Assembly (NCBI GenBank): GCA_050945275.1 | Contig: JBMNSQ010000051.1 | Location: forward strand, 1 to 11,389 | Origin: JAAYWY01 sp050945275 | GTDB lineage: Bacteria > Bacillota > DTU030 > DUMP01 | Reading direction: 5' to 3' | Length of the DNA stretch: 11,389 bases | In this document: piece after piece, positions 5,606 through 11,389 of the stretch | How the letters are laid out: each line of letters starts with the position of its first letter | Position numbering within the stretch: position 1 is the first letter of the stretch | The notes under the pieces: generated by a model | Database searches by the model: none | Seen by the model: only the letters and a program-made list of their open reading frames with translations | What the model was told of the DNA's origin: nothing | Translations under genes and position numbers: made by a program

Positions 5606-5965
5606 TTAATCCACCGCCGGCGAGCTCTCCGGCATAAATATGATTTCGCCGGGCCGAACCAGGCCCAATTCCTCCCGGGCTGTTTTCTCTACATAAGAAT
5701 CGCTCTTTAGGTAGGTGATCTGGGCGTTAATCTCTTTTGACCGCTGCTTGGCTACGGTTATGGCCTGCTCCACCTGAACCAGTTCCCGTTTTAGCTCCAT
5801 CATAAGGCGAAGCTGCCCATAAGACGAATAGCCGAAGTAAAGGAGCACTCCCACCAGCAGAATCGTCCCCCACTTTGTCCCCCCTCTATGCCGCCGTTGC
5901 CTAACACTCTGTCTTTTCTTTTTTGGTTTGCGACCGGTTCCTAAAGCAATAGCCACCTCTGTCAC
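5606..5965 (-). CDS. divIC: Septum formation initiator DivIC
   Basis: This is a bitopic membrane protein of the divisome that associates with DivIB and FtsL to promote septal wall synthesis. The 119-residue product has a very basic cytoplasmic N-terminus (GRKPKKKRQSVRQRRHRGG, 11-29), one membrane span (about 32-49), an external coiled coil (about 52-88) and the family's C-terminal signature YVEKTAREELGLVRPGE (91-107). The start is uncertain: GTG at 5965 lacks a clear upstream site, while a second in-frame GTG at 5956 has AGGTG 6 bases upstream. An in-frame stop six codons before 5965 bounds the choice. A 92-base gap separates it from yabQ, larger than elsewhere in this cluster. Confidence 0.92.
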   Translation of the reverse strand: MTEVAIALGTGRKPKKKRQSVRQRRHRGGTKWGTILLVGVLLYFGYSSYGQLRLMMELKRELVQVEQAITVAKQRSKEINAQITYLKSDSYVEKTAREELGLVRPGEIIFMPESSPAVD

Positions 5966-6057
5966 CTGCTTGCTTACTTACATGCCCTTGCCGGTAAGCC
6001 TGAGCATCGCGGCTGGCCCTAATTGGTCAATTCGGCAACAACAACGATTTTCCTCCT

Positions 6058-6534
6058 TTACGGTCCCTTTTTTCTATTCCAATATTTTAATTTGCGCTTT
6101 ATTAGACGTGCCAATGCCCGACCGATCTTTTTTCCCTTTCTACCACCGGCTGCCCCTTTTCTTACAATAAACCTTAATGGTAACCAGACCGGAAGCCCTA
6201 ACCCAATCGCTAATCGTTTTAAGCCTGTAAAGAAAAAATGCAAGAAACGCTGAACAGGCCGCTTCATATAAGAACTTAGCATCTCCTGGTAACAGACAAA
6301 CCCTAAAGATAAACTAAACAAATACCAGCCACGCAGTTCACCGTAGTTAGCAAACAACAGTACAACCGCCACCGTAACAGCAGCTACTAGCCAAAACAAC
6401 AGATCCCCCACAGACGTTGCTAAACGCCCCGAATGCCATAGATAACGACACGCCCGCCAAATATCAAATACCAGTCCCAGGCTCAGACCGCACAAAAATG
6501 TTAGGCCCATTACTATAAGTTGCAGCTCGAGCAC
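6058..6534 (-). CDS. yabQ: Sporulation membrane protein YabQ
   Basis: YabQ is a forespore-envelope membrane protein needed in B. subtilis for normal spore cortex formation, made in the mother cell. The 158-residue product has several hydrophobic segments near 4-25, 43-62 and 69-86, with the family pattern GLVFDIWRACRY after the first, and a long basic C-terminal tail (KGAAGGRKGKKIGRALARLI and beyond). GTG start at 6534 with GGAGAGGGG 5 bases upstream; the gap to the yabP stop is 15 bases, so the two are co-translated. The stop codon overlaps a strong AAAGGAGG sequence that has no nearby ATG/GTG. Confidence 0.9.
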   Translation of the reverse strand: MLELQLIVMGLTFLCGLSLGLVFDIWRACRYLWHSGRLATSVGDLLFWLVAAVTVAVVLLFANYGELRGWYLFSLSLGFVCYQEMLSSYMKRPVQRFLHFFFTGLKRLAIGLGLPVWLPLRFIVRKGAAGGRKGKKIGRALARLIKRKLKYWNRKKGP

Positions 6535-6549
6535 AATAGCCCCTCTCCC

Positions 6550-6822
6550 TTACTTTAAGAGGCGTGCCAGAAGCCCCTTCCCCCGCAGCTCACCTCGATT
6601 GTCGCTGTATATTATAGCGTCGATTTCTCCCTCTACCTCCAGCTTCTCTTGCTCTAAACTAAGCTGGTTTATATGGAGGCCCTTACCCCGTATTTGTAGC
6701 AGTCCGAGGGTGGTCTCCAGCACTACATTTTTCTCATCAAAACTGTCTACGTGCCGGACACCGCTTACCTCCAATCGTTCTCGATTTGTAAGTACCACCC
6801 GATGGTCACTAGACGTTGCCAT
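6550..6822 (-). CDS. yabP: Sporulation protein YabP
   Basis: YabP is a small mother-cell sporulation protein (YabP/YqfC family). In B. subtilis it is sigma-E dependent and expressed with YabQ. The 90-residue product matches the family well: DHRVVLTNRERLEVSGVRHV at the N-terminus, DEKNVVLETTLGLLQIRGKG in the middle, and LHINQLSLEQEKLEVEGEID before the C-terminal GLLARLLK. ATG 6822 follows a GGGGGGAG site at 4 bases. It is the first gene after the spoIID-like terminator, so a promoter is expected between 6823 and 6900. I could not pick out a convincing sigma-E site there by eye. Confidence 0.93.
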   Translation of the reverse strand: MATSSDHRVVLTNRERLEVSGVRHVDSFDEKNVVLETTLGLLQIRGKGLHINQLSLEQEKLEVEGEIDAIIYSDNRGELRGKGLLARLLK

Positions 6823-6901
6823 CCCTCTCCCCCCTCGGCCCTAGTACGCTAAAGTGATATTCTTCTTTATCCTATTCCAATCTTCTCGATACCATGACAA
6901 A

Positions 6902-6931
6902 ATAAAAGGCCCGGCGCGCCGGGCCTTTTAT
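6902..6931. terminator. Perfect 30-base GC-rich palindromic terminator
   Basis: A perfect 30-base palindrome centred on GGCGCGCC with A/T arms (AAAAGGCCCGG and its complement), followed on the minus strand by TTTTATTTTG. It lies 38 bases after the stop of the SpoIID-domain gene and would end that unit. The symmetrical A/T flanks allow function on either strand. Confidence 0.88.
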
Positions 6932-6969
6932 AAGAAATGCTCCCTGTGTCATTCCGCGAAAGCAGTGGA

Positions 6970-7944
6970 TTAACTATACAGCTTCTCTACCTTTACCCCC
7001 TTAAAGAAATAACGCACAATATCCTCCGGTTTTTTTCCTTCTTTAGCCAATGTGTAGGCCCCCCATTGACACATACCCACACCGTGGCCGAAGCCGCGCC
7101 CGGTAAACGTTACTTGATCACCTTGGACCTTAATGTCATCAATAAGGATAGATTTTAAGCGCGTACTCCCCAAAGCTACCCTAAGATCAGCCCCAGCACA
7201 GTCGGTTCCAAACACGTTTATTCTCACCGCCCGGCCGCTTGGTCCGCGCTTTGCTACACTCACCGTACTTCCATTACCAGGCTGAAGTCCCAACTCACTT
7301 ACCGCCGCCTCCAGCTCGCTACGGGAAAAAGTAGCTGACCAGGCCTTGTCCTCCGGCGGAGCATCTTTCACTCCCGGACTCTTTACACTCTTAATATAAG
7401 GTGGCTCTGCCCCTTGGAAATTCAGCCCTTCTTTAGCCATAGCCGTTTGAGGGCCGGCATAGGCCGAGAACCAGGCCTTAACAAACTTCCCCTTGTCAGT
7501 AAGTACTTTTCCCCGCGTGGTCTGCACAGCCTTTTTTACGTTGTCATTTATCCGCGAAGAATCGTACGCCTGAAACTCTTCCACTTTAGTGGATACGTCT
7601 GTGCCATGAAGATCCCGAGTACCGCCTTTACTTTCTAAGGCCTCCAAAGTAAAAGTACGAGCCAAAATAGCCTGGGCAGCCAAGGCCTCTACCGGCCAGG
7701 ATGGCTCCATCTCCGCTGCTACTACACCGGTGATATAGTCCTCCATTTTCATTTCTTTTTTCTGCCCCGTCTTATTATCAAACAAAGTTAGAGTCGGTTC
7801 GCGGCCAGATCTAGCCATGGCCGCTGGCCCACTTTTTTGGGGAGTAGTTTGGGGCTCTGGTGCCTTTCGTAAGGATCTAAAACAACCAGCAGTTATCACA
7901 ACAATTAGTAACAAAACTAGAACCAAGTGTCTACGCCGTAACAC
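6970..7944 (-). CDS. SpoIID/LytB-domain lipoprotein (peptidoglycan lytic transglycosylase family)
   Basis: SpoIID-family enzymes cleave denuded glycan strands during engulfment. This 324-residue member has a lipoprotein signal (RRRHLVLVLLLIVVITAGC, cysteine 21), unlike the membrane-anchored B. subtilis SpoIID. The domain begins near residue 50; VVAAEMEPSWPVEALAAQA (74-92) contains E78, aligned with the catalytic glutamate of SpoIID. The C-terminal signature GRGFGHGVGMCQWGAYTLA is at 282-300. The usual 'SxSGGxT' segment reads AYAGPQTA (161-168), a departure that could alter activity. GTG 7944 follows GGAGGT by 7 bases. It lies 49 bases after rqcP, probably co-transcribed, and ends at a strong terminator. 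The canonical spoIID lies elsewhere in B. subtilis, so this may be a paralogue; I leave the symbol blank. Confidence 0.88.
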   Translation of the reverse strand: MLRRRHLVLVLLLIVVITAGCFRSLRKAPEPQTTPQKSGPAAMARSGREPTLTLFDNKTGQKKEMKMEDYITGVVAAEMEPSWPVEALAAQAILARTFTLEALESKGGTRDLHGTDVSTKVEEFQAYDSSRINDNVKKAVQTTRGKVLTDKGKFVKAWFSAYAGPQTAMAKEGLNFQGAEPPYIKSVKSPGVKDAPPEDKAWSATFSRSELEAAVSELGLQPGNGSTVSVAKRGPSGRAVRINVFGTDCAGADLRVALGSTRLKSILIDDIKVQGDQVTFTGRGFGHGVGMCQWGAYTLAKEGKKPEDIVRYFFKGVKVEKLYS

Positions 7945-7993
7945 GAGACAACCTCCTTCGCTTAGCTTCCTTGGCTCTAGTATGTTCCGAGTA

Positions 7994-8281
7994 CTAGTAC
8001 CCTAATTCGTACGAATCCGTCTTTGGTTCCGATTTCTCCTCTTTTACTACCCGATATAAACTGGAAGCTTCGTTGGCGCGTATGCTTTCTTTTAAGGCCA
8101 CCACTTCTACCGTAAGGCGGCGAGCACCCAGCAGCAGCTCTAGCGTGTCACCTACTTGTACCTCCGTGGCAGCTTTGGCTATTTTGTTATTAACTAAGAT
8201 ACGCCCCCTGTCGGCAGCCTCTTTGGCCAAAGTACGCCGCTTAATCAGACGTGATACTTTGAGAAATTTATCCAACCTCAC
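7994..8281 (-). CDS. rqcP: S4-domain RNA-binding protein RqcP (YabO)
   Basis: RqcP acts with RqcH in ribosome quality control, stabilising tRNA and helping add C-terminal alanine tails to stalled chains on 50S subunits. The 95-residue product begins with the S4 signature MRLDKFLKVSRLIKRRTLAK and continues ADRGRILVNN and VQVGDTLELLLG, the Hsp15/S4 pattern. A charged C-terminal tail (about 80-95) extends past the 86 residues of B. subtilis YabO. GTG 8281 follows GGGGAATAAG at about 8 bases. The gene lies between the hup terminator and the SpoIID-domain gene, the yabO position in the yab cluster. Confidence 0.92.
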   Translation of the reverse strand: MRLDKFLKVSRLIKRRTLAKEAADRGRILVNNKIAKAATEVQVGDTLELLLGARRLTVEVVALKESIRANEASSLYRVVKEEKSEPKTDSYELGY

Positions 8282-8309
8282 TCTTATTCCCCCTTTGACG
8301 TTACCAGCT

Positions 8310-8338
8310 TATATAAAAAGTCAGGTTCCGGCTGGAAA
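8310..8338 (-). promoter_or_regulatory. Possible promoter of rqcP inside the hup terminator
   Basis: Minus strand TTTCCA (8333-8338), a 17-base spacer, TATATA (8310-8315). Each hexamer matches the sigma-A consensus at four of six positions, so this is a weak candidate. Position is suggestive: rqcP needs expression beyond the terminator, and the same layout occurs before yabM. Confidence 0.3.
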
Positions 8339-8347
8339 CCTGACTTT
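8312..8347 (-). terminator. Intrinsic terminator after hup
   Basis: AAAGTCAGGTT pairs with AACCTGACTTT (11 perfect pairs), plus CC/GG above one bulged T, with loop AGCC. On the minus strand the stem is followed by TTTTTATATAAG. It lies 35 bases after the hup stop codon. Confidence 0.85.
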
Positions 8348-8382
8348 CTATCGCTATCATTTTTGGTTGCTTGGGCTTTTTA

Positions 8383-8658
8383 CTATTTATCCACTGCCTC
8401 GCGCAAAGCTTTTCCGGCTTTAAACGCTGGCAATTTGGCCGCCGCAATATCGATCGGCTCTCCTGTTTGTGGGTTGCGCCCTTTACGAGCAGCCCGATCG
8501 CGAACCTCGAACGTACCAAAGCCAACCACTTGGACTTTGTCCCCACTAGCTAGCGCTTCGGTGACCACTTCAAATAGGGCACCTACCGCTTTTTCCGAAT
8601 CCTTCTTGGTCAAACCAGTCTTTTCCGCCACAGCACTTATCAAGTCAGTCTTATTCAA
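8383..8658 (-). CDS. hup: Histone-like DNA-binding protein HU
   Basis: HU is a homodimeric nucleoid protein that binds and bends DNA without strong sequence preference. The 91-residue product matches the family over its full length: MNKTDLISAVAEKTGLTKKD at the start, VQVVGFGTFEVRDRAARKGR in the middle (the GFGTF turn and basic arm), and NPQTGEPIDIAAAKLPAFKA with the DNA-intercalating proline loop. The start codon is TTG at 8658 with GGAGGGAAGG just upstream. A strong terminator follows. Placement between mazG and rqcP is characteristic of Clostridia. Confidence 0.96.
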   Translation of the reverse strand: MNKTDLISAVAEKTGLTKKDSEKAVGALFEVVTEALASGDKVQVVGFGTFEVRDRAARKGRNPQTGEPIDIAAAKLPAFKAGKALREAVDK

Positions 8659-8740
8659 AACCTTCCCTCCTCTTTTTCTTGTTCTTGTTGCCTATCCGCC
8701 ACTTTGTTCTTTTATTCTCCAAGAAAAGCCAATTTCCTTC

Positions 8741-9565
8741 TTAGCCACTAAAATTAAGTTGTTTTTCCTTGTTTTTTGCCTGGTCCCATAAAGAATCCAT
8801 TTCTTGAAGAGATAGATCTTCCAGCTTCTGTCCGTTAGAGGAAGCCTGCTGCTCGATATAATGAAACCGTTGCTCAAATTTAGCCGTAGTACCCGCCAAA
8901 GCCAGTTCCGGCTCAATGCCCAAAAACCGGGCTATGTTAACCACAGCAAAAAGCAAGTCCCCTAACTCTTCTTCCATAGCATGATAATCAGCATGTTCGG
9001 CCGCAGTCTTAAGCTCTGCCGCCTCCTCATACACCTTCTCCCAGGCCCCGTCAATACTGGGCCAATCAAACCCTACCTGGGCCGCCCGTCCCTGAATCTT
9101 ATAAGCCCTAAGAAGTGCTGGCAAATGTTTTGGTACACCTTCGAGTACTCCTTGGCCTTGGCCTTTTTTCTTTTTTTCTTCTTTCTTGATTGCCTCCCAA
9201 TTTACTAGAACTTCGTCACTATCTTTGGCCTTGGTCTGGCCAAATACATGGGGGTGGCGGCGTACCATTTTAGCCACCACCTCTTGAATGACATCGTTTA
9301 GATCAAAACTGCGAGCTTCCTCTGCCAAGCGAGCATGAAAAACCACCTGTAACAGTAAGTCTCCCAACTCTTCTCGCAGATTATTCATATTGTCATTGTC
9401 GATGGCTTCAATAACCTCGTAACATTCCTCGATTAAGTAGCGACGCAAAGAACGGTGCGTTTGTTCCTTGTCCCAGGGGCAACCTTCATTTCCGCGTAAG
9501 GTAGCCATAACCTGCACTAACAAATCGAGCGAACTTTCATTTACGCCTTTTTCTTTTGAGGCCAA
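8741..9565 (-). CDS. mazG: Nucleoside triphosphate pyrophosphohydrolase MazG
   Basis: MazG hydrolyses (d)NTPs to monophosphates and pyrophosphate, as a house-cleaning enzyme and possible modulator of ppGpp levels. The 274-residue product has two all-alpha MazG domains. The first carries GCPWDKEQTHRSLRRYLIEE with metal-binding E46/E47/E50 and EELGD (65-69). The second carries VGFDWPSIDGAWEKVYEEAA and EEELGDLLFAVV. A Lys-rich linker (KKEEKKKKGQGQG) separates them. The start is TTG 9565 with GGAGGAGGT 6 bases upstream, 4 bases after the yabM stop; the longer frame to 9640 would run into yabM without a site. B. subtilis YabN in this position carries an N-terminal tetrapyrrole-methylase domain, which is absent here. 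Confidence 0.94.
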   Translation of the reverse strand: MASKEKGVNESSLDLLVQVMATLRGNEGCPWDKEQTHRSLRRYLIEECYEVIEAIDNDNMNNLREELGDLLLQVVFHARLAEEARSFDLNDVIQEVVAKMVRRHPHVFGQTKAKDSDEVLVNWEAIKKEEKKKKGQGQGVLEGVPKHLPALLRAYKIQGRAAQVGFDWPSIDGAWEKVYEEAAELKTAAEHADYHAMEEELGDLLFAVVNIARFLGIEPELALAGTTAKFEQRFHYIEQQASSNGQKLEDLSLQEMDSLWDQAKNKEKQLNFSG

Positions 9566-9569
9566 ACCG

Positions 9570-11174
9570 CTACCTCCTCCTTTTATGATTCCGCTTACGA
9601 TTACCCATGGGTAGATAGCGTTCCAATTTGTTGCCCACACCGGGGAGGAGAGCTAGGTCTTCCGGTCTTACGGCTCTGACGACAACCAAAGATAGACTAT
9701 AACTAACAACGCCTACAACAATGGCTGCCAAGGTAGCTTTATTATTACCTAATATCGGCTGCAAAGCCCAATGTAGCGCCACTACTACCGTCCCCATAAT
9801 ACCCGTAGCCATAAGTGGTTTTATGATAAATTCATTCATATTCCAAGGTAAGCCAACCAACGAGTTAATAAAACGAGCATTAACAGCTGCGGCTACAACA
9901 AAAGTAGCCACAGTTGCCCACGCCGCTCCTTTGATGCCCAGCGCCGGCATTCCGGTAAGAACATAAGTTAATACCACTTTTACCGCGGCCCCAGCCAGCA
10001 AACTCCATACCGGAAGATCACTTCGACCCAGACCTTGCAACATGGCAGCCGTGGTTTGATGTAAGCCTAAGAACAAACAGCTAGCGGCCAAAGCAGCTAG
10101 CACTGGCCCTGCTTCCGGTAAATCGTAGAGCAAACCCATTATCGGTGAGGCCAGTAGATAAAGCCCGGCCACTGCTGGCAGCTCGAGAAGTATGGTCAAC
10201 CGAACTGCGGTGCCGATATAGCGCTGTAGTCGATGCCGGTTTTCCTCGGCCTGGGCCGCTGATACAGCTGGCACTAAGCTTACCGCCAAGGAACCAGTCA
10301 CGATAACGGGTAAATTGACTAGGGTAATCGCCATTTGCGTCAACTGGCCAAAGAGCGATGTAGCCTCTTTTACTGTGTAGCCAGCTACCTCAAGTCTTGC
10401 CGGAACTAGCAGCACATCTAAACTTTGCATAATAGGCATTACCAAACTAGATAGCGATACCGGAACAGCCAACACTAATATTTGGGTTAACAACGGACGC
10501 CAGTCAGACGGCCAGGGGGCCTTAGCCAATGTCCCTGCCGACGAAGAGCGCATGTACCACCAGAGTACAATCCAGGCCCCGATACCACCGGTAACAGCAC
10601 CAAACGCAGCTCCGGCAGCCGCAAACTCCAATCCCCGTGCCAACAATAAGTAGCCCAATACAAGAGCAGTGGCGGCCCGGACAAATTGTTCCACCACCTG
10701 AGACACTGCCGTCGGCCGCATATCTTGGAATCCCTGAAAATAGCCACGAAGAGCTGAATTTACCGATACAACTACTACTGCCGGTGCCGTAGCCAAAAGC
10801 GGCCACAGAGCCCTTGCGTCGCGCAGCAGTCCGCCGCCAACAAAAAAGCGAGACAAGACTACCGTTAGGCCACCAAAAAATATCCCCGATATTAAAAGAG
10901 CGCGATACGCTACTCTAAATATCGAGCCGGCCTGCCCGGGCTTGTCCTCAGCTAGCCTCTGGGCTACCAGCTTAGAGATGGCCACCGGTATGCCAGCGGT
11001 GGACAGAGCCAAAATCATGGCATACAAAGGATAAGCCATGCCAAAAAGTCCCATGCCTTCCGGTCCGATGAGTCTAGCCAACGGAATGCGGTAAATAGCT
11101 CCTAACACCTTACTTAAAATGCCCGCGATCACCAGTAAGGCGGCCCCGCCCAAAAACGACTGGCCAGTTGACAT
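9570..11174 (-). CDS. yabM: MOP-superfamily polysaccharide/lipid flippase (YabM/SpoVB/MurJ-like)
   Basis: This is a polytopic membrane transporter of the MOP exporter superfamily, whose members flip lipid-linked oligosaccharides or peptidoglycan precursors. The 534-residue product has about 14 hydrophobic segments spread over its length. Its N-terminus is typical of the SpoVB/YabM group (GGAALLVIAGILSKVLGAIY, then RLIGPEGMGLFGMAYPLY). The basic C-terminal tail (NRKRNHKRRR) is cytoplasmic. The start was set at ATG 11174, preceded by GAGGGAAGTG; the GTG at 11192 lacks a good site. Placement between spoVT and mazG is the yabM position of B. subtilis (531 residues). SpoVB and YtgP paralogues are close, so the symbol rests on synteny; substrate unknown. 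Confidence 0.9.
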   Translation of the reverse strand: MSTGQSFLGGAALLVIAGILSKVLGAIYRIPLARLIGPEGMGLFGMAYPLYAMILALSTAGIPVAISKLVAQRLAEDKPGQAGSIFRVAYRALLISGIFFGGLTVVLSRFFVGGGLLRDARALWPLLATAPAVVVVSVNSALRGYFQGFQDMRPTAVSQVVEQFVRAATALVLGYLLLARGLEFAAAGAAFGAVTGGIGAWIVLWWYMRSSSAGTLAKAPWPSDWRPLLTQILVLAVPVSLSSLVMPIMQSLDVLLVPARLEVAGYTVKEATSLFGQLTQMAITLVNLPVIVTGSLAVSLVPAVSAAQAEENRHRLQRYIGTAVRLTILLELPAVAGLYLLASPIMGLLYDLPEAGPVLAALAASCLFLGLHQTTAAMLQGLGRSDLPVWSLLAGAAVKVVLTYVLTGMPALGIKGAAWATVATFVVAAAVNARFINSLVGLPWNMNEFIIKPLMATGIMGTVVVALHWALQPILGNNKATLAAIVVGVVSYSLSLVVVRAVRPEDLALLPGVGNKLERYLPMGNRKRNHKRRR

Positions 11175-11214
11175 ATTGTTCACTTCCCTCACTAACTACC
11201 ACCACTACCTGCTA

Positions 11215-11242
11215 ATTATACCAAAAAGGAACCTGGTTTCAA
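11215..11242 (-). promoter_or_regulatory. Sigma-A-type promoter of yabM embedded in the spoVT terminator
   Basis: Minus strand TTGAAA (11237-11242), a 16-base spacer, perfect TATAAT (11215-11220). The -35 box forms the apex of the spoVT terminator hairpin, and the -10 box follows its T-run directly. It would restart transcription 41 bases before the yabM ATG. Confidence 0.65.
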
Positions 11243-11254
11243 ACCAGGTTCCTT
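11223..11254 (-). terminator. Intrinsic terminator after spoVT
   Basis: AAGGAACCTGGTTT (11226-11239) is a perfect complement of 11241-11254, with a single central base; a realistic loop would open the TTTGAAA apex. On the minus strand the stem runs into CCTTTTTGG. It lies 46 bases after the spoVT stop. Confidence 0.85.
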
Positions 11255-11300
11255 AAGCTCTGATTCCAGACATATCTAGGGAACGAAATTAACTTAGGGC

Positions 11301-11389
11301 TTACTGTTCCATCTGTTTGGCTAAAAATCCAGCAGCAGTTTCCGCCAGTTTCAGTTCTAAGTCGCCAAACTTTGTCCCTGCATTCTTAG
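11301..11389 (-). CDS. spoVT: Stage V sporulation protein T, C-terminal end only
   Basis: Only the last 28 residues and the stop codon are in the window; the rest lies beyond base 11389. The peptide FGDLELKLAETAAGFLAKQM then EQ matches, from memory, the C-terminal helix of SpoVT, a sigma-G-dependent AbrB-type regulator with a C-terminal GAF-like domain that controls forespore genes. Its position directly upstream of yabM and mazG agrees with the B. subtilis gene order. The TAA stop (11301-11303) is followed by a strong terminator. Confidence 0.8.
   Translation of the reverse strand, partial: KNAGTKFGDLELKLAETAAGFLAKQMEQ

Noticed and set aside
6823..6901. Sigma-E promoter for yabP
   Set aside because: Expected from family knowledge, but no pair of -35/-10 elements with acceptable sequence and spacing stood out.
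8073..8423. Plus-strand 116-codon frame
   Set aside because: Antisense to rqcP and the hup terminator; serine/arginine-rich shadow translation with no ribosome binding site.
8363..8791. Plus-strand 142-codon frame
   Set aside because: Antisense to hup, which is an unmistakable full-length HU protein.
9566..9640. N-terminal extension of MazG to 9640
   Set aside because: It overlaps the yabM 3' end and has no ribosome binding site, while TTG 9565 has GGAGGAGGT at ideal spacing.
10487..10806. Two alternative minus-strand frames of 86 and 94 codons inside yabM
   Set aside because: Shadows of the flippase gene in other frames; Cys/Trp-rich translations without starts supported by ribosome binding sites.
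1..11389. CRISPR array, tRNA, rRNA, transposase or integrase
   Set aside because: No regularly spaced repeats, no tRNA cloverleaf with CCA or conserved arms, no rRNA core sequence, and no mobile-element protein were seen.

Overview
The window reads as a chromosomal segment of an endospore-forming, low-to-mid GC Gram-positive bacterium of the Clostridia (a Peptococcaceae/Desulfotomaculum/Moorella-like lineage is my inference). The grounds are the spoVT-yabM-mazG-hup-rqcP-spoIID-like-yabP-yabQ-divIC-yabR order, strong AGGAGG ribosome binding sites, frequent GTG/TTG starts and consensus sigma-A promoters. Every credible gene lies on the minus strand, so the natural reading direction is from base 11389 down to base 1.

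Right part (11389 to about 5080): the 3' end of spoVT and its terminator, then a yab-type sporulation and division cluster. It encodes a MOP-family flippase (YabM-like), stand-alone MazG nucleotide pyrophosphohydrolase, histone-like HU, the S4 RNA-binding protein RqcP, a SpoIID/LytB-domain lipoprotein, sporulation proteins YabP and YabQ, the divisome protein DivIC and an S1-domain protein (YabR-like). Hairpin terminators after spoVT, hup, the spoIID-like gene and yabR, plus promoter-like sites before yabM and yabR, divide it into several transcription units.

Middle part (5062 to about 2960): an exopolyphosphatase/GppA family phosphatase, an unrecognised 61-residue protein ending at a strong terminator, a four-helix membrane protein of the phage-holin-like (YvlD-type) family, and a stretch of about 390 bases without a gene. 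That stretch contains a 214-base nested inverted repeat (3106-3319) that would fold into a long rod. It is the least explained object in the window: an uncharacterised structured RNA or a MITE-like element.

Left part (2960 to 1): a thiamine-precursor uptake operon. A consensus sigma-A promoter is followed by a TPP riboswitch, an intrinsic terminator, a YkoF/MTH1187-type thiamine-binding protein, and the ThiX permease, ThiY substrate-binding lipoprotein and ThiZ ATPase (cut by the window edge). When thiamine pyrophosphate is plentiful the riboswitch should stop transcription before the uptake genes. A short palindromic REP-like sequence lies between thiY and thiZ.

Most of the window is conserved housekeeping and sporulation DNA. 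I see no defence system, CRISPR array, integrase or transposase. The candidates for novelty are the 214-base rod, the 61-residue orphan, the terminator-embedded promoter before yabM and the odd spacing between yabQ and divIC.
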